Origin: Pseudomonas violetae
Lineage (GTDB): Bacteria; Pseudomonadota; Gammaproteobacteria; Pseudomonadales; Pseudomonadaceae
Assembly (NCBI RefSeq): GCF_023072615.1
Contig: NZ_JAKNRW010000010.1
Location: 1-64,000 of the forward strand
Reading direction: 5' to 3'
DNA: 64,000 bases
Shown here in pieces: positions 34,694 to 42,708 of the stretch; position 1 is the stretch's first letter; the number at the start of each line of letters is the position of its first letter. The notes beneath the pieces were generated by a model, which saw nothing but the letters and a program-made list of their open reading frames with translations, was not told where the DNA came from and searched no databases. Made by a program: the position numbers and the translations under genes.

Positions 34694-35686
34694 TCAGTGG
34701 ATATCCTGAGCCTTCCACCAACTGCAGAATTCGTCGAGGGCGGTCCAGAGGCTGACCTTTGGATCGTAATCCAGATAATGCCGCGCGCGGCTGATGTCCA
34801 GGGTGAAATCCCGGGTCATCACCTGCATGCCCAGACGCGACAGGGTCGGCTCGGGCCGGCCCGGCCAGAGTTTGCACACGCCTTCGTTCAACGCGGCGAC
34901 GCTGTAGGCCAGACCATAGGAACGGTAGCGGGTGACCTGCGGGACTTCCATCCGGCGCATCACGTAATTGACCACATCCCACAGCGGTACCGGGGTCCCG
35001 TTGCTGATGTTGTAGGCCTTGCCCAACGCCGAGCCGGTGGCCAGCAAGCTGCTGAGCAAGGCTTCGTTGAGGTTTTGTACGCTGGTGAAATCAACCTTGT
35101 TCAGGCCGTTGCCGATGATCGACAACCGCCCCTTGCGCTGCATCTTCAGCAGGCGCGGAAAAATACTCATGTCACCGGCACCGGTCACGAAGCGCGGACG
35201 CAGGGCGAGGGTCTCGAGACCGAATTCCTGGGCGCCAAACACTTTTTGCTCGGCCAGGTACTTGGTCGCGGCGTAGGGGTGCTTGAAGCGCTTGGGCACT
35301 TGCTCTTCGGTCAGGCCGAGGTGATCGCGGCCATCAAAATAGATCGAGGGCGAAGACAGGTGCACCAGGCGCCGGACTCGCTGCTTCAGGCAGGCTTCGA
35401 CCACGTTCTCGGTGACCTGGACGTTGCCCTGATGGAAATCCTGATAGCGCCCCCACAGCCCCACCGCGCCGGCACAATGGACTACGGCGTCGACGTCCAC
35501 ACACAGGTCGCGGGCCAGCAGCGGGTCGCCGAGATCACCCTGGATAAACTCGGCGCCACGGCGCACCAGGTGTTCGACGCTTTCGGCCCGGCGACCATTG
35601 ACCCGCACGTCCAGGCCCTGCTCCAGGGCGAAACGCGCAAAGCGCCCGCCGATGAAGCCGCTTGCGCCGGTGACCAGAATCTTCAT
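34694..35686 (-). CDS. NAD(P)-dependent epimerase/dehydratase-type oxidoreductase
   Basis: A 330-residue extended short-chain dehydrogenase with the Rossmann motif 'MKILVTGASGFIGGRFARFA' and the catalytic 'HPYAATKYLAEQKV' (YxxxK). 'VDAVVHCAGAVGLWGRYQDF' and 'LSSPSIYFDG' resemble the 3-beta-hydroxysteroid dehydrogenase/NSDHL-like branch that acts on sterol- or sugar-like alcohols. Substrate unknown. It runs towards the coiled-coil gene with a 106-bp gap and is not obviously operonic with the argP gene, although they share the strand. Confidence 0.83.
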   Translation of the reverse strand: MKILVTGASGFIGGRFARFALEQGLDVRVNGRRAESVEHLVRRGAEFIQGDLGDPLLARDLCVDVDAVVHCAGAVGLWGRYQDFHQGNVQVTENVVEACLKQRVRRLVHLSSPSIYFDGRDHLGLTEEQVPKRFKHPYAATKYLAEQKVFGAQEFGLETLALRPRFVTGAGDMSIFPRLLKMQRKGRLSIIGNGLNKVDFTSVQNLNEALLSSLLATGSALGKAYNISNGTPVPLWDVVNYVMRRMEVPQVTRYRSYGLAYSVAALNEGVCKLWPGRPEPTLSRLGMQVMTRDFTLDISRARHYLDYDPKVSLWTALDEFCSWWKAQDIH

Positions 35687-35740
35687 GTAGTGCTCCGATG
35701 TGTTTCATTTTGCGTAATGCGTAAGTCTTGACGCTGCCCG

Positions 35741-36634
35741 TCAGTCCAACGGCACCAGCCATTGCCTGGATGAACGCACCAGTTGTTCGGTCAGCAACCC
35801 CAGCAACTGCCCGCCATTGCGCCAATGATGCCAGTACAGCGGCACATCGATGGGCTTATCTGGCAGAAGCTCGACCAATACGCCGCGCTGCAGTTGTTCG
35901 CGCACCTGCAGTTCAGGCACCAGGCCCCAACCAAGGCCGGCTTCGGTCAGGCGGATGAACCCTTCGGAGGACGGGCACAAATGGTGTTCGAACCCCCCAT
36001 CGACACCCAGGGACGCCAGGTAGCGATGCTGCAGGAAATCGTCCGGACCAAACACCAGCGCCGGGGTTTTCGCCAACTGATCAGCGCGCACGCCTTCGGG
36101 AAAGTGCCGAGCGATGAACGCGGGGCTGGCCAGGGCGCGGTAACGCATCGCACCCAATAACACACTGCGCGCGCCCGCCACCGGACGCTCGCTGGCGCAG
36201 ATACACGCGGCCACTTCGCCGGCGCGCATGCGCTTGAGGCCGACCGTCTGGTCTTCGACCACCAGGTCCAGCAGCAGGTGTTGCTCGGCACAGAAGTCGC
36301 TGACGGCGGCGGCCCACCAGGTGGCCAGGCTGTCAGCATTCAGGGCAATGCGCAGGCGTTCCGGCAGGCCTTCTTCGTCCAGCGCTGGCACCAGGCTCTG
36401 CAAGTCGCGCTCAAGCAAACGCACCTGCTGCACATGGTTCAACAGGCGCCGGCCGATTTCGGTTGGCGCTGGCGGTGTGACCCGCACCAGGACCGGTTGG
36501 CCGACCCGCGCCTCCAGCAGTTTGATGCGCTGGGAAATCGCCGACTGCGACAGCCCCAACACCTGCGCAGCGCGCTCGAACCCGGCCTGCTCGACCACGG
36601 CCGCCAGGGCGGAAAGTAATTTATAGTCGAACAT
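35741..36634 (-). CDS. argP: LysR-family regulator ArgP
   Basis: A 297-residue LysR-type regulator of the ArgP/LysG branch: 'DYKLLSALAAVVEQAGFERA', 'LGLSQSAISQRIKLLEARVG' and 'VRVTPPAPTEIGRRLLNH' are characteristic. In E. coli ArgP activates the exporter ArgO in the presence of arginine and responds to lysine. Here the argO-type gene is divergent, with one small gene in between (argP - ACT gene - argO), the same order as around PA4363-PA4365. The start gives MFDYKLL. Confidence 0.9.
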   Translation of the reverse strand: MFDYKLLSALAAVVEQAGFERAAQVLGLSQSAISQRIKLLEARVGQPVLVRVTPPAPTEIGRRLLNHVQQVRLLERDLQSLVPALDEEGLPERLRIALNADSLATWWAAAVSDFCAEQHLLLDLVVEDQTVGLKRMRAGEVAACICASERPVAGARSVLLGAMRYRALASPAFIARHFPEGVRADQLAKTPALVFGPDDFLQHRYLASLGVDGGFEHHLCPSSEGFIRLTEAGLGWGLVPELQVREQLQRGVLVELLPDKPIDVPLYWHHWRNGGQLLGLLTEQLVRSSRQWLVPLD

Positions 36635-36730
36635 CAGTTTTCCTAATGAGCGATCAGTAAGATTTGTTTTTCTTATACCGCTTCCACGGGGAGAATGGCC
36701 AGCAAGAACTCATCGACAAGGATCACCCAC

Positions 36731-37132
36731 ATGGCTGGCGAAACTTCATTGGCAACCCTGCTGCGCAGCATGAGCCCGCAACTCAACGCCGGCGAATACG
36801 TGTTCTGTACCCTTCACGACGGCCATCTGCCGGCAGGTCTTGAGTTGATCGGCAGCTTTCGCGAGCAAGAAGGGCTGACGGTGATCCTGGAGCGTCGCCA
36901 TGCCGAAAAAGCCGGCTTGCACTTTGACTACATCGCCGCCTGGATCACCCTGAACGTGCATTCGGCCCTGCAGGCCGTCGGCCTGACAGCGGCCTTCGCA
37001 ACCGCACTGGGACAGGCTGGGATCAGTTGCAATGTGATCGCCGGTTACTACCACGACCATTTATTCGTCGGCCAGGCCGATGCCGAGCGCGCCATGGGCG
37101 TGTTACGGGACCTGGCAGCCAGCGCGGAGTAA
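36731..37132 (+). CDS. ACT domain protein
   Basis: A 133-residue protein with tandem ACT-like halves of the COG3602 family: 'NAGEYVFCTLHDGHLPAG' and 'LHFDYIAAWITLNVHSALQA', ending with 'NVIAGYYHDHLFV'. ACT domains bind amino acids, so a small-ligand sensor for arginine or lysine is plausible given its place between argP and argO, 6 bp before argO. The start MAGETSLATLL follows AAGGAT by eight bases; twelve extra residues upstream have no family match. Confidence 0.82.
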   Translation: MAGETSLATLLRSMSPQLNAGEYVFCTLHDGHLPAGLELIGSFREQEGLTVILERRHAEKAGLHFDYIAAWITLNVHSALQAVGLTAAFATALGQAGISCNVIAGYYHDHLFVGQADAERAMGVLRDLAASAE

Positions 37133-37138
37133 CCATCA

Positions 37139-37741
37139 ATGTGGCAGAGCTATGTAAACGGCCTGTTAGTGGCCGCGGGGCTGATCATGGCGATCGGCAC
37201 CCAGAATGCGTTTGTGCTGGCCCAAAGCCTGCGACGTGAACATCACCTGCCGGTGGCCGCCCTGTGCGTGGTCTGTGATGCGCTGCTGGTCGCCGCCGGA
37301 GTGTTCGGCCTGGCGACAGTATTGGCGCACAACCCGACCTTACTGGCGGTCGCCCGCTGGGGTGGCGCAGCGTTCCTGCTCTGGTATGGCAGCCTGGCGT
37401 TGCGCCGGGCCTGTTCGAAACAGAGCCTGCAACAGGGCGAAGGTCAGACCGTACGTTCGCTGCGGGCGGTGATGCTCAGCGCATTGGCCGTGACCTTGCT
37501 CAACCCGCATGTTTACCTCGACACCGTACTGCTGATCGGTTCGCTCGGTGCGCAGCAGACCGAGCCCGGCGCTTATGTGATGGGCGCAGCAAGCGCATCA
37601 TTGCTGTGGTTTTTTACCCTGGCATTGGGCGCCGCATGGCTTGCGCCTTGGCTGGCCCGACCGAGTACATGGCGGATCCTCGACCTGCTGGTGGCAGTGA
37701 TGATGTTCACCGTAGCGTTTCAACTCATCACTGCGCCCTGA
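37139..37741 (+). CDS. argO: LysE/ArgO-family amino-acid exporter
   Basis: A 200-residue exporter with six predicted helices. The family motif '[18 protein letters not shown]' opens the protein, and the LysE-type '[20 protein letters not shown]' is in the middle with the conserved Asn-Pro. It exports arginine or lysine to prevent toxic build-up. It begins 6 bp after the ACT gene and shares the argP-controlled promoter region upstream of that gene. Arginine versus lysine cannot be decided by eye. Confidence 0.9.
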   Translation: MWQSYVNGLLVAAGLIMAIGTQNAFVLAQSLRREHHLPVAALCVVCDALLVAAGVFGLATVLAHNPTLLAVARWGGAAFLLWYGSLALRRACSKQSLQQGEGQTVRSLRAVMLSALAVTLLNPHVYLDTVLLIGSLGAQQTEPGAYVMGAASASLLWFFTLALGAAWLAPWLARPSTWRILDLLVAVMMFTVAFQLITAP

Positions 37742-37797
37742 ATATTTCTGGAACCTCTATCCCACACAGTTGTTGCGTGGTTATGCCGCACCCCCGG

Positions 37798-37806
37798 TGC
37801 TATGAT
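37798..37806 (+). promoter_or_regulatory. Extended -10 promoter candidate for sodB
   Basis: TGCTATGAT is an extended -10 (TGn + TATGAT) about 100 bp before the sodB start. No good -35 lies at 17 bp, which is acceptable for extended -10 promoters. It would give a leader of roughly 95 nt, room enough for control by iron-responsive sRNAs as known for sodB in Pseudomonas. Confidence 0.4.
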
Positions 37807-37908
37807 CCGGTCCGATGCGCCGCAAAGAGTACAAACTCCCCGGCGCTTGTCTGGCCGCCCGTGATCGGCCTTGCGCTCACCGCAACTGACCTGATTAGGA
37901 GAATCATC

Positions 37909-38505
37909 ATGGCTTTCGAATTGCCGCCGCTGCCTTACGCACACGATGCCCTGCAGCCGCACATTTCCAAGGAAACTCTGGAATACCACCACGACAAGCA
38001 CCACAACACCTACGTCGTGAACCTGAACAACCTGGTGCCAGGCACCGAGTTCGAAGGCAAGACCCTGGAAGAAATCGTCAAATCTTCCTCGGGCGGCATC
38101 TTCAACAACGCCGCTCAGGTCTGGAACCACACTTTCTACTGGAACTGCCTGGCGCCAAACGCCGGCGGTCAACCTACCGGCGCACTGGCTGAAGCCATCA
38201 ATGCTTCGTTCGGTTCGTTCGACAAGTTCAAGGAAGAGTTCAGCAAGACTTCCATCGGCACCTTCGGTTCCGGTTGGGGCTGGCTGGTGAAAAAGGCTGA
38301 CGGTTCCCTGGCCCTGGCCAGCACTATCGGCGCCGGCAACCCGCTGACCAATGGCGATACCCCGCTGTTGACTTGCGACGTCTGGGAACACGCTTACTAC
38401 ATCGACTACCGCAACGTTCGTCCGAAATACGTCGAAGCGTTCTGGAACCTGGTCAACTGGACATTCGTGGCTGAGCAGTTCGAAGGCAAAACCTTCACCG
38501 CTTAA
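37909..38505 (+). CDS. sodB: Superoxide dismutase [Fe]
   Basis: A 198-residue cytoplasmic superoxide dismutase. The metal ligands are the His in '[13 protein letters not shown]', the His in '[11 protein letters not shown]' and the Asp and His in '[16 protein letters not shown]'. Iron rather than manganese is indicated by the '[17 protein letters not shown]' context and by 'FGSGWGWLV'. The start ATG ([10 protein letters not shown]) follows AGGAGA by six bases. The gene ends with a terminator shared with the convergent lipase-like gene. Confidence 0.97.
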   Translation: MAFELPPLPYAHDALQPHISKETLEYHHDKHHNTYVVNLNNLVPGTEFEGKTLEEIVKSSSGGIFNNAAQVWNHTFYWNCLAPNAGGQPTGALAEAINASFGSFDKFKEEFSKTSIGTFGSGWGWLVKKADGSLALASTIGAGNPLTNGDTPLLTCDVWEHAYYIDYRNVRPKYVEAFWNLVNWTFVAEQFEGKTFTA

Positions 38506-38520
38506 GATCGGCATCCAATA

Positions 38521-38549
38521 AAAAGCCGCGTTTGATACGCGGCTTTTTT
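38521..38549. terminator. Bidirectional terminator after sodB
   Basis: AAAAGCCGCGT and ACGCGGCTTTT arms around a five-base loop, with a T-run on the sodB side and an A-run that serves the convergent gene. Confidence 0.9.
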
Positions 38550-38554
38550 GTGCC

Positions 38555-39649
38555 TCATGTTCTGGGAGCGCCGCCGCTAGGGGAGCCGAACTTGAAGGGA
38601 TCGGCACCACGGTTCTCGCGGTTCCTCTCTTTGCGCGCCTCGTCCGGTGGGTGGATCATTTGGACCGTCAAGCTGCCGTCCTGGCCGGCGTAGACCACCG
38701 CGCTGGCACCGCCGTCCAGGTAGCTGGCAATGGTCGCCAGGCTGATTTCGACCAGCGCCCCACTGACGCCGGTATTGCCCAGACGCCGCACGATGTCGTA
38801 CCCCTCATCGACATTCCCCAACTTGTCATGGTCTTGGGGGGTGACCTTGGGCAGCACGCTGTAAGGCGAGTCCACGAGAATTAGGGTGTCGGCGCAGCGC
38901 AGGCCCTTGTCCACCAACAGGGCCTGCGCCAACAACGCGATCAGGGTGCCTTGGCTATGGCCCATGATAGTGATGGTTTCATCAGGGGATACCCGGCGAA
39001 TTTCACTGACCAGCATCGCCAGACGGTGAGCGGCCAATACAAAGTAATGCCGCAGCGGCGCATTGGCGAAGAGCAGGTAATTGTTCGGCTTCGCGTGTTC
39101 GACGGTGGCGGTTTTCCAGTTAGCCTTGAAATCCTCGCCATACATCTGCTCCAGGTTATTGGTGGCATTGGCAAAGTGGCGATCCAGGCGATTGCCCCGG
39201 ACATCCTGAAACTGGTTGCGCATCCTGAACGGATCACCGGCATCATCACGCTTGACGTGTTCCGGTGCGGCTCGATAGCCCCAATAGAAAGGGATCATCA
39301 GGCTGCGGGTTTTGGGATCGTCCGTGTCGCGCTGATAAAGATAAGTGTCCGGGTCGTCGAGTATTTGTTCTTCTTTATCTTTCAACGTTTCCCGAGGCGC
39401 TTGCTTGGCGTCGTGGTATTTGGCCCCATATCGCCCCGCCTTCAGATCCGGCCGATCCAGGCGCTCGTTAACCCCCTGGCACAACCCGGTTTCAACCGAT
39501 TCATAGGACGCCCCGGGGTCATTGACGCCATGCAGGAAGATCACCACCCCCGGCAGGTCGGCGGGCACTTCCATGTACCGCACGGTGTTACAGTTGGGGA
39601 TAAGGCGGAACGAGGATTTCGCCACGCCGTAAGAATCTTCGCTACTCAT
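38555..39649 (-). CDS. Tle3-like alpha/beta-hydrolase (type VI lipase effector domain), short form
   Basis: A 364-residue hydrolase. 'VVIFLHGVNDPGASYESVE' (residues 35-53) and the nucleophile elbow 'GHSQG' (Ser232) show an alpha/beta-hydrolase, and 'MIPFYWGYRAAPEHVKRDD' with 'HYFVLAAHRLAMLVSEIRRV' resembles the Tle3 phospholipase domain of T6SS antibacterial effectors. Full Tle3 proteins that I know are much longer, with a C-terminal DUF3274; here the frame stops right at the sodB terminator after an Arg/Glu-rich tail. No vgrG, PAAR, adaptor or immunity gene is adjacent. The start ATG overlaps the stop of a 35-codon frame (ATGA) and follows AGGTGG. Truncated remnant or short orphan effector are both possible. 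Confidence 0.72.
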   Translation of the reverse strand: MSSEDSYGVAKSSFRLIPNCNTVRYMEVPADLPGVVIFLHGVNDPGASYESVETGLCQGVNERLDRPDLKAGRYGAKYHDAKQAPRETLKDKEEQILDDPDTYLYQRDTDDPKTRSLMIPFYWGYRAAPEHVKRDDAGDPFRMRNQFQDVRGNRLDRHFANATNNLEQMYGEDFKANWKTATVEHAKPNNYLLFANAPLRHYFVLAAHRLAMLVSEIRRVSPDETITIMGHSQGTLIALLAQALLVDKGLRCADTLILVDSPYSVLPKVTPQDHDKLGNVDEGYDIVRRLGNTGVSGALVEISLATIASYLDGGASAVVYAGQDGSLTVQMIHPPDEARKERNRENRGADPFKFGSPSGGAPRT

Positions 39650-39753
39650 TGGCCGCCACCTGTCGAGTCGCTGCCACGCATCGCCTCTTTTCTGGTGGTT
39701 ACACACTTGATCAGGCGCCGATTGCGCAGCGCAAATATCGTTGTCAGGTCCAT
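39646..39753 (-). CDS. Possible 35-residue peptide coupled to the Tle3-like gene
   Basis: The frame starts ATG-GAC-CTG at 39753 after GGAG (ten bases) and stops inside the start of the lipase gene (ATGA overlap). The peptide is basic in the middle ('RNRRLIK', 'TTRKEAMR') and ends 'STGGGQ'. The overlap suggests coupling, but a frame this short can arise by chance; it could also be the tail of a lost upstream gene. Confidence 0.35.
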   Translation of the reverse strand: MDLTTIFALRNRRLIKCVTTRKEAMRGSDSTGGGQ

Positions 39754-40106
39754 TTAACGTTTACTCCGGCGAAAGCTCCTGGAGAGTTCCGAAAAGCATC
39801 TGCAAAACCGGCCGGGGCATCAGACCGCGAGTCGCAAATGAGCAATGCGGCTGGACGTTAGCGTGCACGGATTGACGGGCACAATCGTAGCGACGTGGTG
39901 GCCCTGTATGGTTTTTTTGTAGTTTGGAGGGCAGAAGCGGCGTGAATACTGGGGCGAACCCGGAAATGGGGACGATGGTCAACCGGACAATTTCAGAATC
40001 GTCTTACAGCGCAATCACTCTCGCGCACAGCAAGGGAAGCCGACTGTGACGCTCATTTTCCGGTTTGTTAGCCTGCAATTACCCTCACCGCAGTTCTGTA
40101 GCAGCC

Positions 40107-40122
40107 GGCTGGCTGGCTGGCT
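40107..40122. repeat. Four tandem GGCT units
   Basis: GGCTGGCTGGCTGGCT, a simple 4-bp repeat in non-coding DNA, could vary in number between strains. Confidence 0.7.
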
Positions 40123-40172
40123 GGCGAAGAACGATAACGCGGTGGATCTTGCCGCCGATCGGTCCAGTACAG

Positions 40173-40198
40173 AAAACCCGGCTTCGGCCGGTTTTTTT
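40173..40198 (+). terminator. TTCG-loop terminator in non-coding DNA
   Basis: CCGGC-TTCG-GCCGG stem with seven T after it and four A before it. No gene on the plus strand ends just upstream, so it marks the end of an unannotated transcript. Confidence 0.7.
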
Positions 40199-40435
40199 AT
40201 GTGTGCGCAAAAGACCGGTCTAACATCAACCAGAGGAAAAATTTGTTCAGCCACCCTCAAGTTCAAGGGCCGGCCTGACGACACAGTGCCAATAAGCAGA
40301 AAACTTCAGACAACTGCGTTTTGACCAAGCTGCAGGCAAAATCTCCTGTGGATGAATGTCCCTTTGACTGCCGTCACGGGATTGCCAATACTCATGGCAA
40401 CTTGATGCTACCCGCACGGAACAAGGAATAGCCTT

Positions 40436-42487
40436 TTGAAGCTGGAACTCAAGAACAGCTTGTCGGTGAAGTTGCTCCGGGTCGTGCTCCTGTCGGCATT
40501 GATCGTCGGCGTGGTCTTGAGCTGCGCGCAGATCGTCTTCGACGCCTATAAAACACACCAGGCAGTGGCCAATGATGCCGAGCGCATCCTCGACATGTTT
40601 CGTGACCCTTCGACCCAGGCCGTCTACAGCCTGGATCGCGAGATGGGCATGCAGGTCATCGAAGGCCTGTTTCAGGACGACGCCGTGCGCCAGGCCTCCA
40701 TCGGCCATCCCAACGAGGCGATGCTGGCGCAGAAATCCCGGGACCTGCAGCATTCCGAAAGCCGCTGGCTGACCGACCTGATCCTTGGCAAGGAACGCAC
40801 TTTCACCACGCAACTGGTGGGTCGCGGTCCCTACAGCGAGTACTACGGCGACCTGAGCATTACCCTCGACACCGCCACCTATGGCCAGGGTTTCATTATC
40901 AGTTCTGTGATCATCTTCATCTCCGGGGTCTTGCGTGCACTGGCCATGGCCCTGGTGTTGTATCTGGTCTATCACTGGCTGCTGACCAAACCACTGTCGC
41001 GGATCATTGAGCACCTGACCGAGATCAACCCGGACCGGCCCAGCGAACACAAGATTCCGCAGATCAAGGGGCACGAAAAGAACGAACTGGGCATCTGGAT
41101 CAGCACCGCCAACCAGTTGCTCGAGTCCATCGAGCGCAACACGCACCTGCGCCACGAGGCGGAAAACAGCCTGCTGCGCATGTCGCAGTACGATTTCCTC
41201 ACCGGCCTGCCAAACCGCCAGCAGTTGCAGCATCAACTGGACAAAATCCTGGTCGACGCCGGCAAGTTGCAGCGTCGGGTCGCGGTCCTGTGTGTGGGCC
41301 TCGATGACTTCAAGGGCATCAACGAACAGTTCAGCTATCAGACCGGCGACCAGTTGTTGCTGGCCCTGGCCGATCGCCTGCGGGCCCACAGCGGACGTCT
41401 CGGTGCACTGGCCCGTCTGGGCGGCGACCAGTTCGCCCTGGTCCAGGCGGATATTGAACAACCCTACGAAGCTGCCGAACTGGCCCAGAGTATTCTCGAC
41501 GATCTCGAAGCAGCGTTTGCCCTTGATCATCAGGAAATTCGCCTGCGCGCGACCATCGGCATCACGCTGTTCCCCGAGGATGGCGACAGTACTGAAAAAC
41601 TGCTGCAGAAAGCCGAGCAAACCATGACCCTGGCCAAGACCCGCTCGCGCAACCGCTACCAGTTTTATATCGCCAGCGTCGACACCGAGATGCGCCGCCG
41701 TCGTGAGCTGGAAAAAGACCTGCGCGACGCCCTGGCCCGCGACCAGTTCTACCTGGTTTACCAACCACAAATCAGTTACCGGGACAACCGCGTGGTGGGT
41801 GTGGAAGCGTTGATTCGCTGGCAGCACCCCGAGCACGGGCTGGTCCCGCCAGACCTGTTCATCCCGCTGGCAGAGCAGAACGGCACCATCATCGCCATCG
41901 GGGAGTGGGTGCTGGATCAAGCCTGCAAGCAGCTACGTGACTGGCATGACCAGGGGTTCATCGACCTGCGCATGGCCGTGAACCTGTCGACGGTGCAACT
42001 GCACCACGCCGAGCTGCCAAGGGTGGTCAACAACCTGCTGCAAATGTACCGCCTGCCACCGCGCAGCCTGGAGCTGGAAGTGACGGAAACCGGCCTGATG
42101 GAAGACATCAGCACCGCCGCCCAGCACCTGCTGAGCTTGCGCCGCTCCGGCGCATTGATCGCCATCGACGACTTCGGTACCGGGTATTCGTCGCTCAGCT
42201 ACCTGAAAAGCCTGCCGCTGGACAAGATCAAGATCGACAAAAGCTTCGTCCAGGACCTGCTGGACGATGACGACGATGCAACGATCGTCCGGGCGATCAT
42301 CCAGCTGGGCAAGAGCCTGGGCATGCAGGTGATTGCCGAAGGCGTGGAAACCGCCGAGCAGGAGGCCTACATCATCGCCGAGGGTTGCCACGAGGGGCAG
42401 GGCTATTTCTACAGCAAGCCGTTGCCAGCGCGGGAGTTGAGCGCTTACCTCAAGCTGGCCAAGCGCAGTAATGCGGCGATCCTGTAG
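40436..42487 (+). CDS. bifA: c-di-GMP phosphodiesterase BifA
   Basis: A 683-residue inner-membrane protein: membrane helices near residues 12-32 and 158-180 bracket a periplasmic domain, then a GGDEF-like domain and an EAL domain. The GGDEF motif is degenerate ('RLGGDQF'), as I recall for BifA, and has no RxxD I-site. The EAL domain is intact: 'EALIRW', 'ETGLMED', 'DDFGTGYSSLSYLKSLP' and 'IAEGVET'. The protein degrades c-di-GMP and thereby promotes motility over biofilm. Start is TTG (coding 'MKLELKNSLS'), with AAGGAA eight bases upstream. The place after sodB matches PA4366/PA4367, apart from the inserted lipase-like gene. Confidence 0.93.
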   Translation: MKLELKNSLSVKLLRVVLLSALIVGVVLSCAQIVFDAYKTHQAVANDAERILDMFRDPSTQAVYSLDREMGMQVIEGLFQDDAVRQASIGHPNEAMLAQKSRDLQHSESRWLTDLILGKERTFTTQLVGRGPYSEYYGDLSITLDTATYGQGFIISSVIIFISGVLRALAMALVLYLVYHWLLTKPLSRIIEHLTEINPDRPSEHKIPQIKGHEKNELGIWISTANQLLESIERNTHLRHEAENSLLRMSQYDFLTGLPNRQQLQHQLDKILVDAGKLQRRVAVLCVGLDDFKGINEQFSYQTGDQLLLALADRLRAHSGRLGALARLGGDQFALVQADIEQPYEAAELAQSILDDLEAAFALDHQEIRLRATIGITLFPEDGDSTEKLLQKAEQTMTLAKTRSRNRYQFYIASVDTEMRRRRELEKDLRDALARDQFYLVYQPQISYRDNRVVGVEALIRWQHPEHGLVPPDLFIPLAEQNGTIIAIGEWVLDQACKQLRDWHDQGFIDLRMAVNLSTVQLHHAELPRVVNNLLQMYRLPPRSLELEVTETGLMEDISTAAQHLLSLRRSGALIAIDDFGTGYSSLSYLKSLPLDKIKIDKSFVQDLLDDDDDATIVRAIIQLGKSLGMQVIAEGVETAEQEAYIIAEGCHEGQGYFYSKPLPARELSAYLKLAKRSNAAIL

Positions 42488-42583
42488 GAGCGAGCTTGCT
42501 CGCGATGAACGTGAGAGCGCCGCATCTATCCAGACTGCACGAATTATCGTTCACGCCCATCGCAATCAAGTTCGCTCCTGCAG
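42484..42583. repeat. REP pair overlapping the bifA stop codon
   Basis: GTAGGAGCGAGCTTGCTCGC on the left begins within the bifA stop codon (TAG); the inverted partner CATCGCAATCAAG...CTCCTGCAG is imperfect. It is the 'gcgagcttgctcgc' REP class, different from the class at 12837 and 18078. Confidence 0.75.
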
Positions 42584-42625
42584 AGATGGGTGAATAAGAA
42601 ATATTTACAGCTGCAACCCTTTACA

Positions 42626-42650
42626 GATAATGCGAAAGATTTGCATTATG
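42626..42650. promoter_or_regulatory. Candidate Fur box upstream of icmP
   Basis: GATAAT-GCGAAA-G-ATTTGC-ATTATG reads as the F-F-x-R-R arrangement of Fur hexamers; the outer hexamers are nearly exact (GATAAT, ATTATG) and form the dyad ATAATGC / GCATTAT. It lies about 60 bp before the icmP start. Iron regulation of this locus is consistent with reports for PA4370. Confidence 0.55.
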
Positions 42651-42708
42651 TTGCAGCTTTGCGCGCTTGCTGCGCCATTCCACCCCTTCTCGAAGCAGGA
42701 TGTTCGCC

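Larger units (their letters stand above)
39754..40435. other. Non-coding stretch between the Tle3-like gene and bifA (682 bp)
   Basis: No credible gene on either strand. It contains four GGCT units (40107-40122), a terminator-like hairpin with a TTCG loop and T-run (40173-40198) and the TTG start region of bifA. A transcript ending at that hairpin could be a small RNA. The two longest frames here run through the hairpin and have no ribosome site. Confidence 0.55.

Noticed and set aside
40015..40324. Short frames on both strands in the sodB-bifA non-coding block
   Set aside because: They translate through the TTCG terminator hairpin and lack ribosome sites.
40247..41920. Open frame of 557 codons antisense to bifA
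   Set aside because: It overlaps the GGDEF/EAL coding sequence entirely and has no start context.
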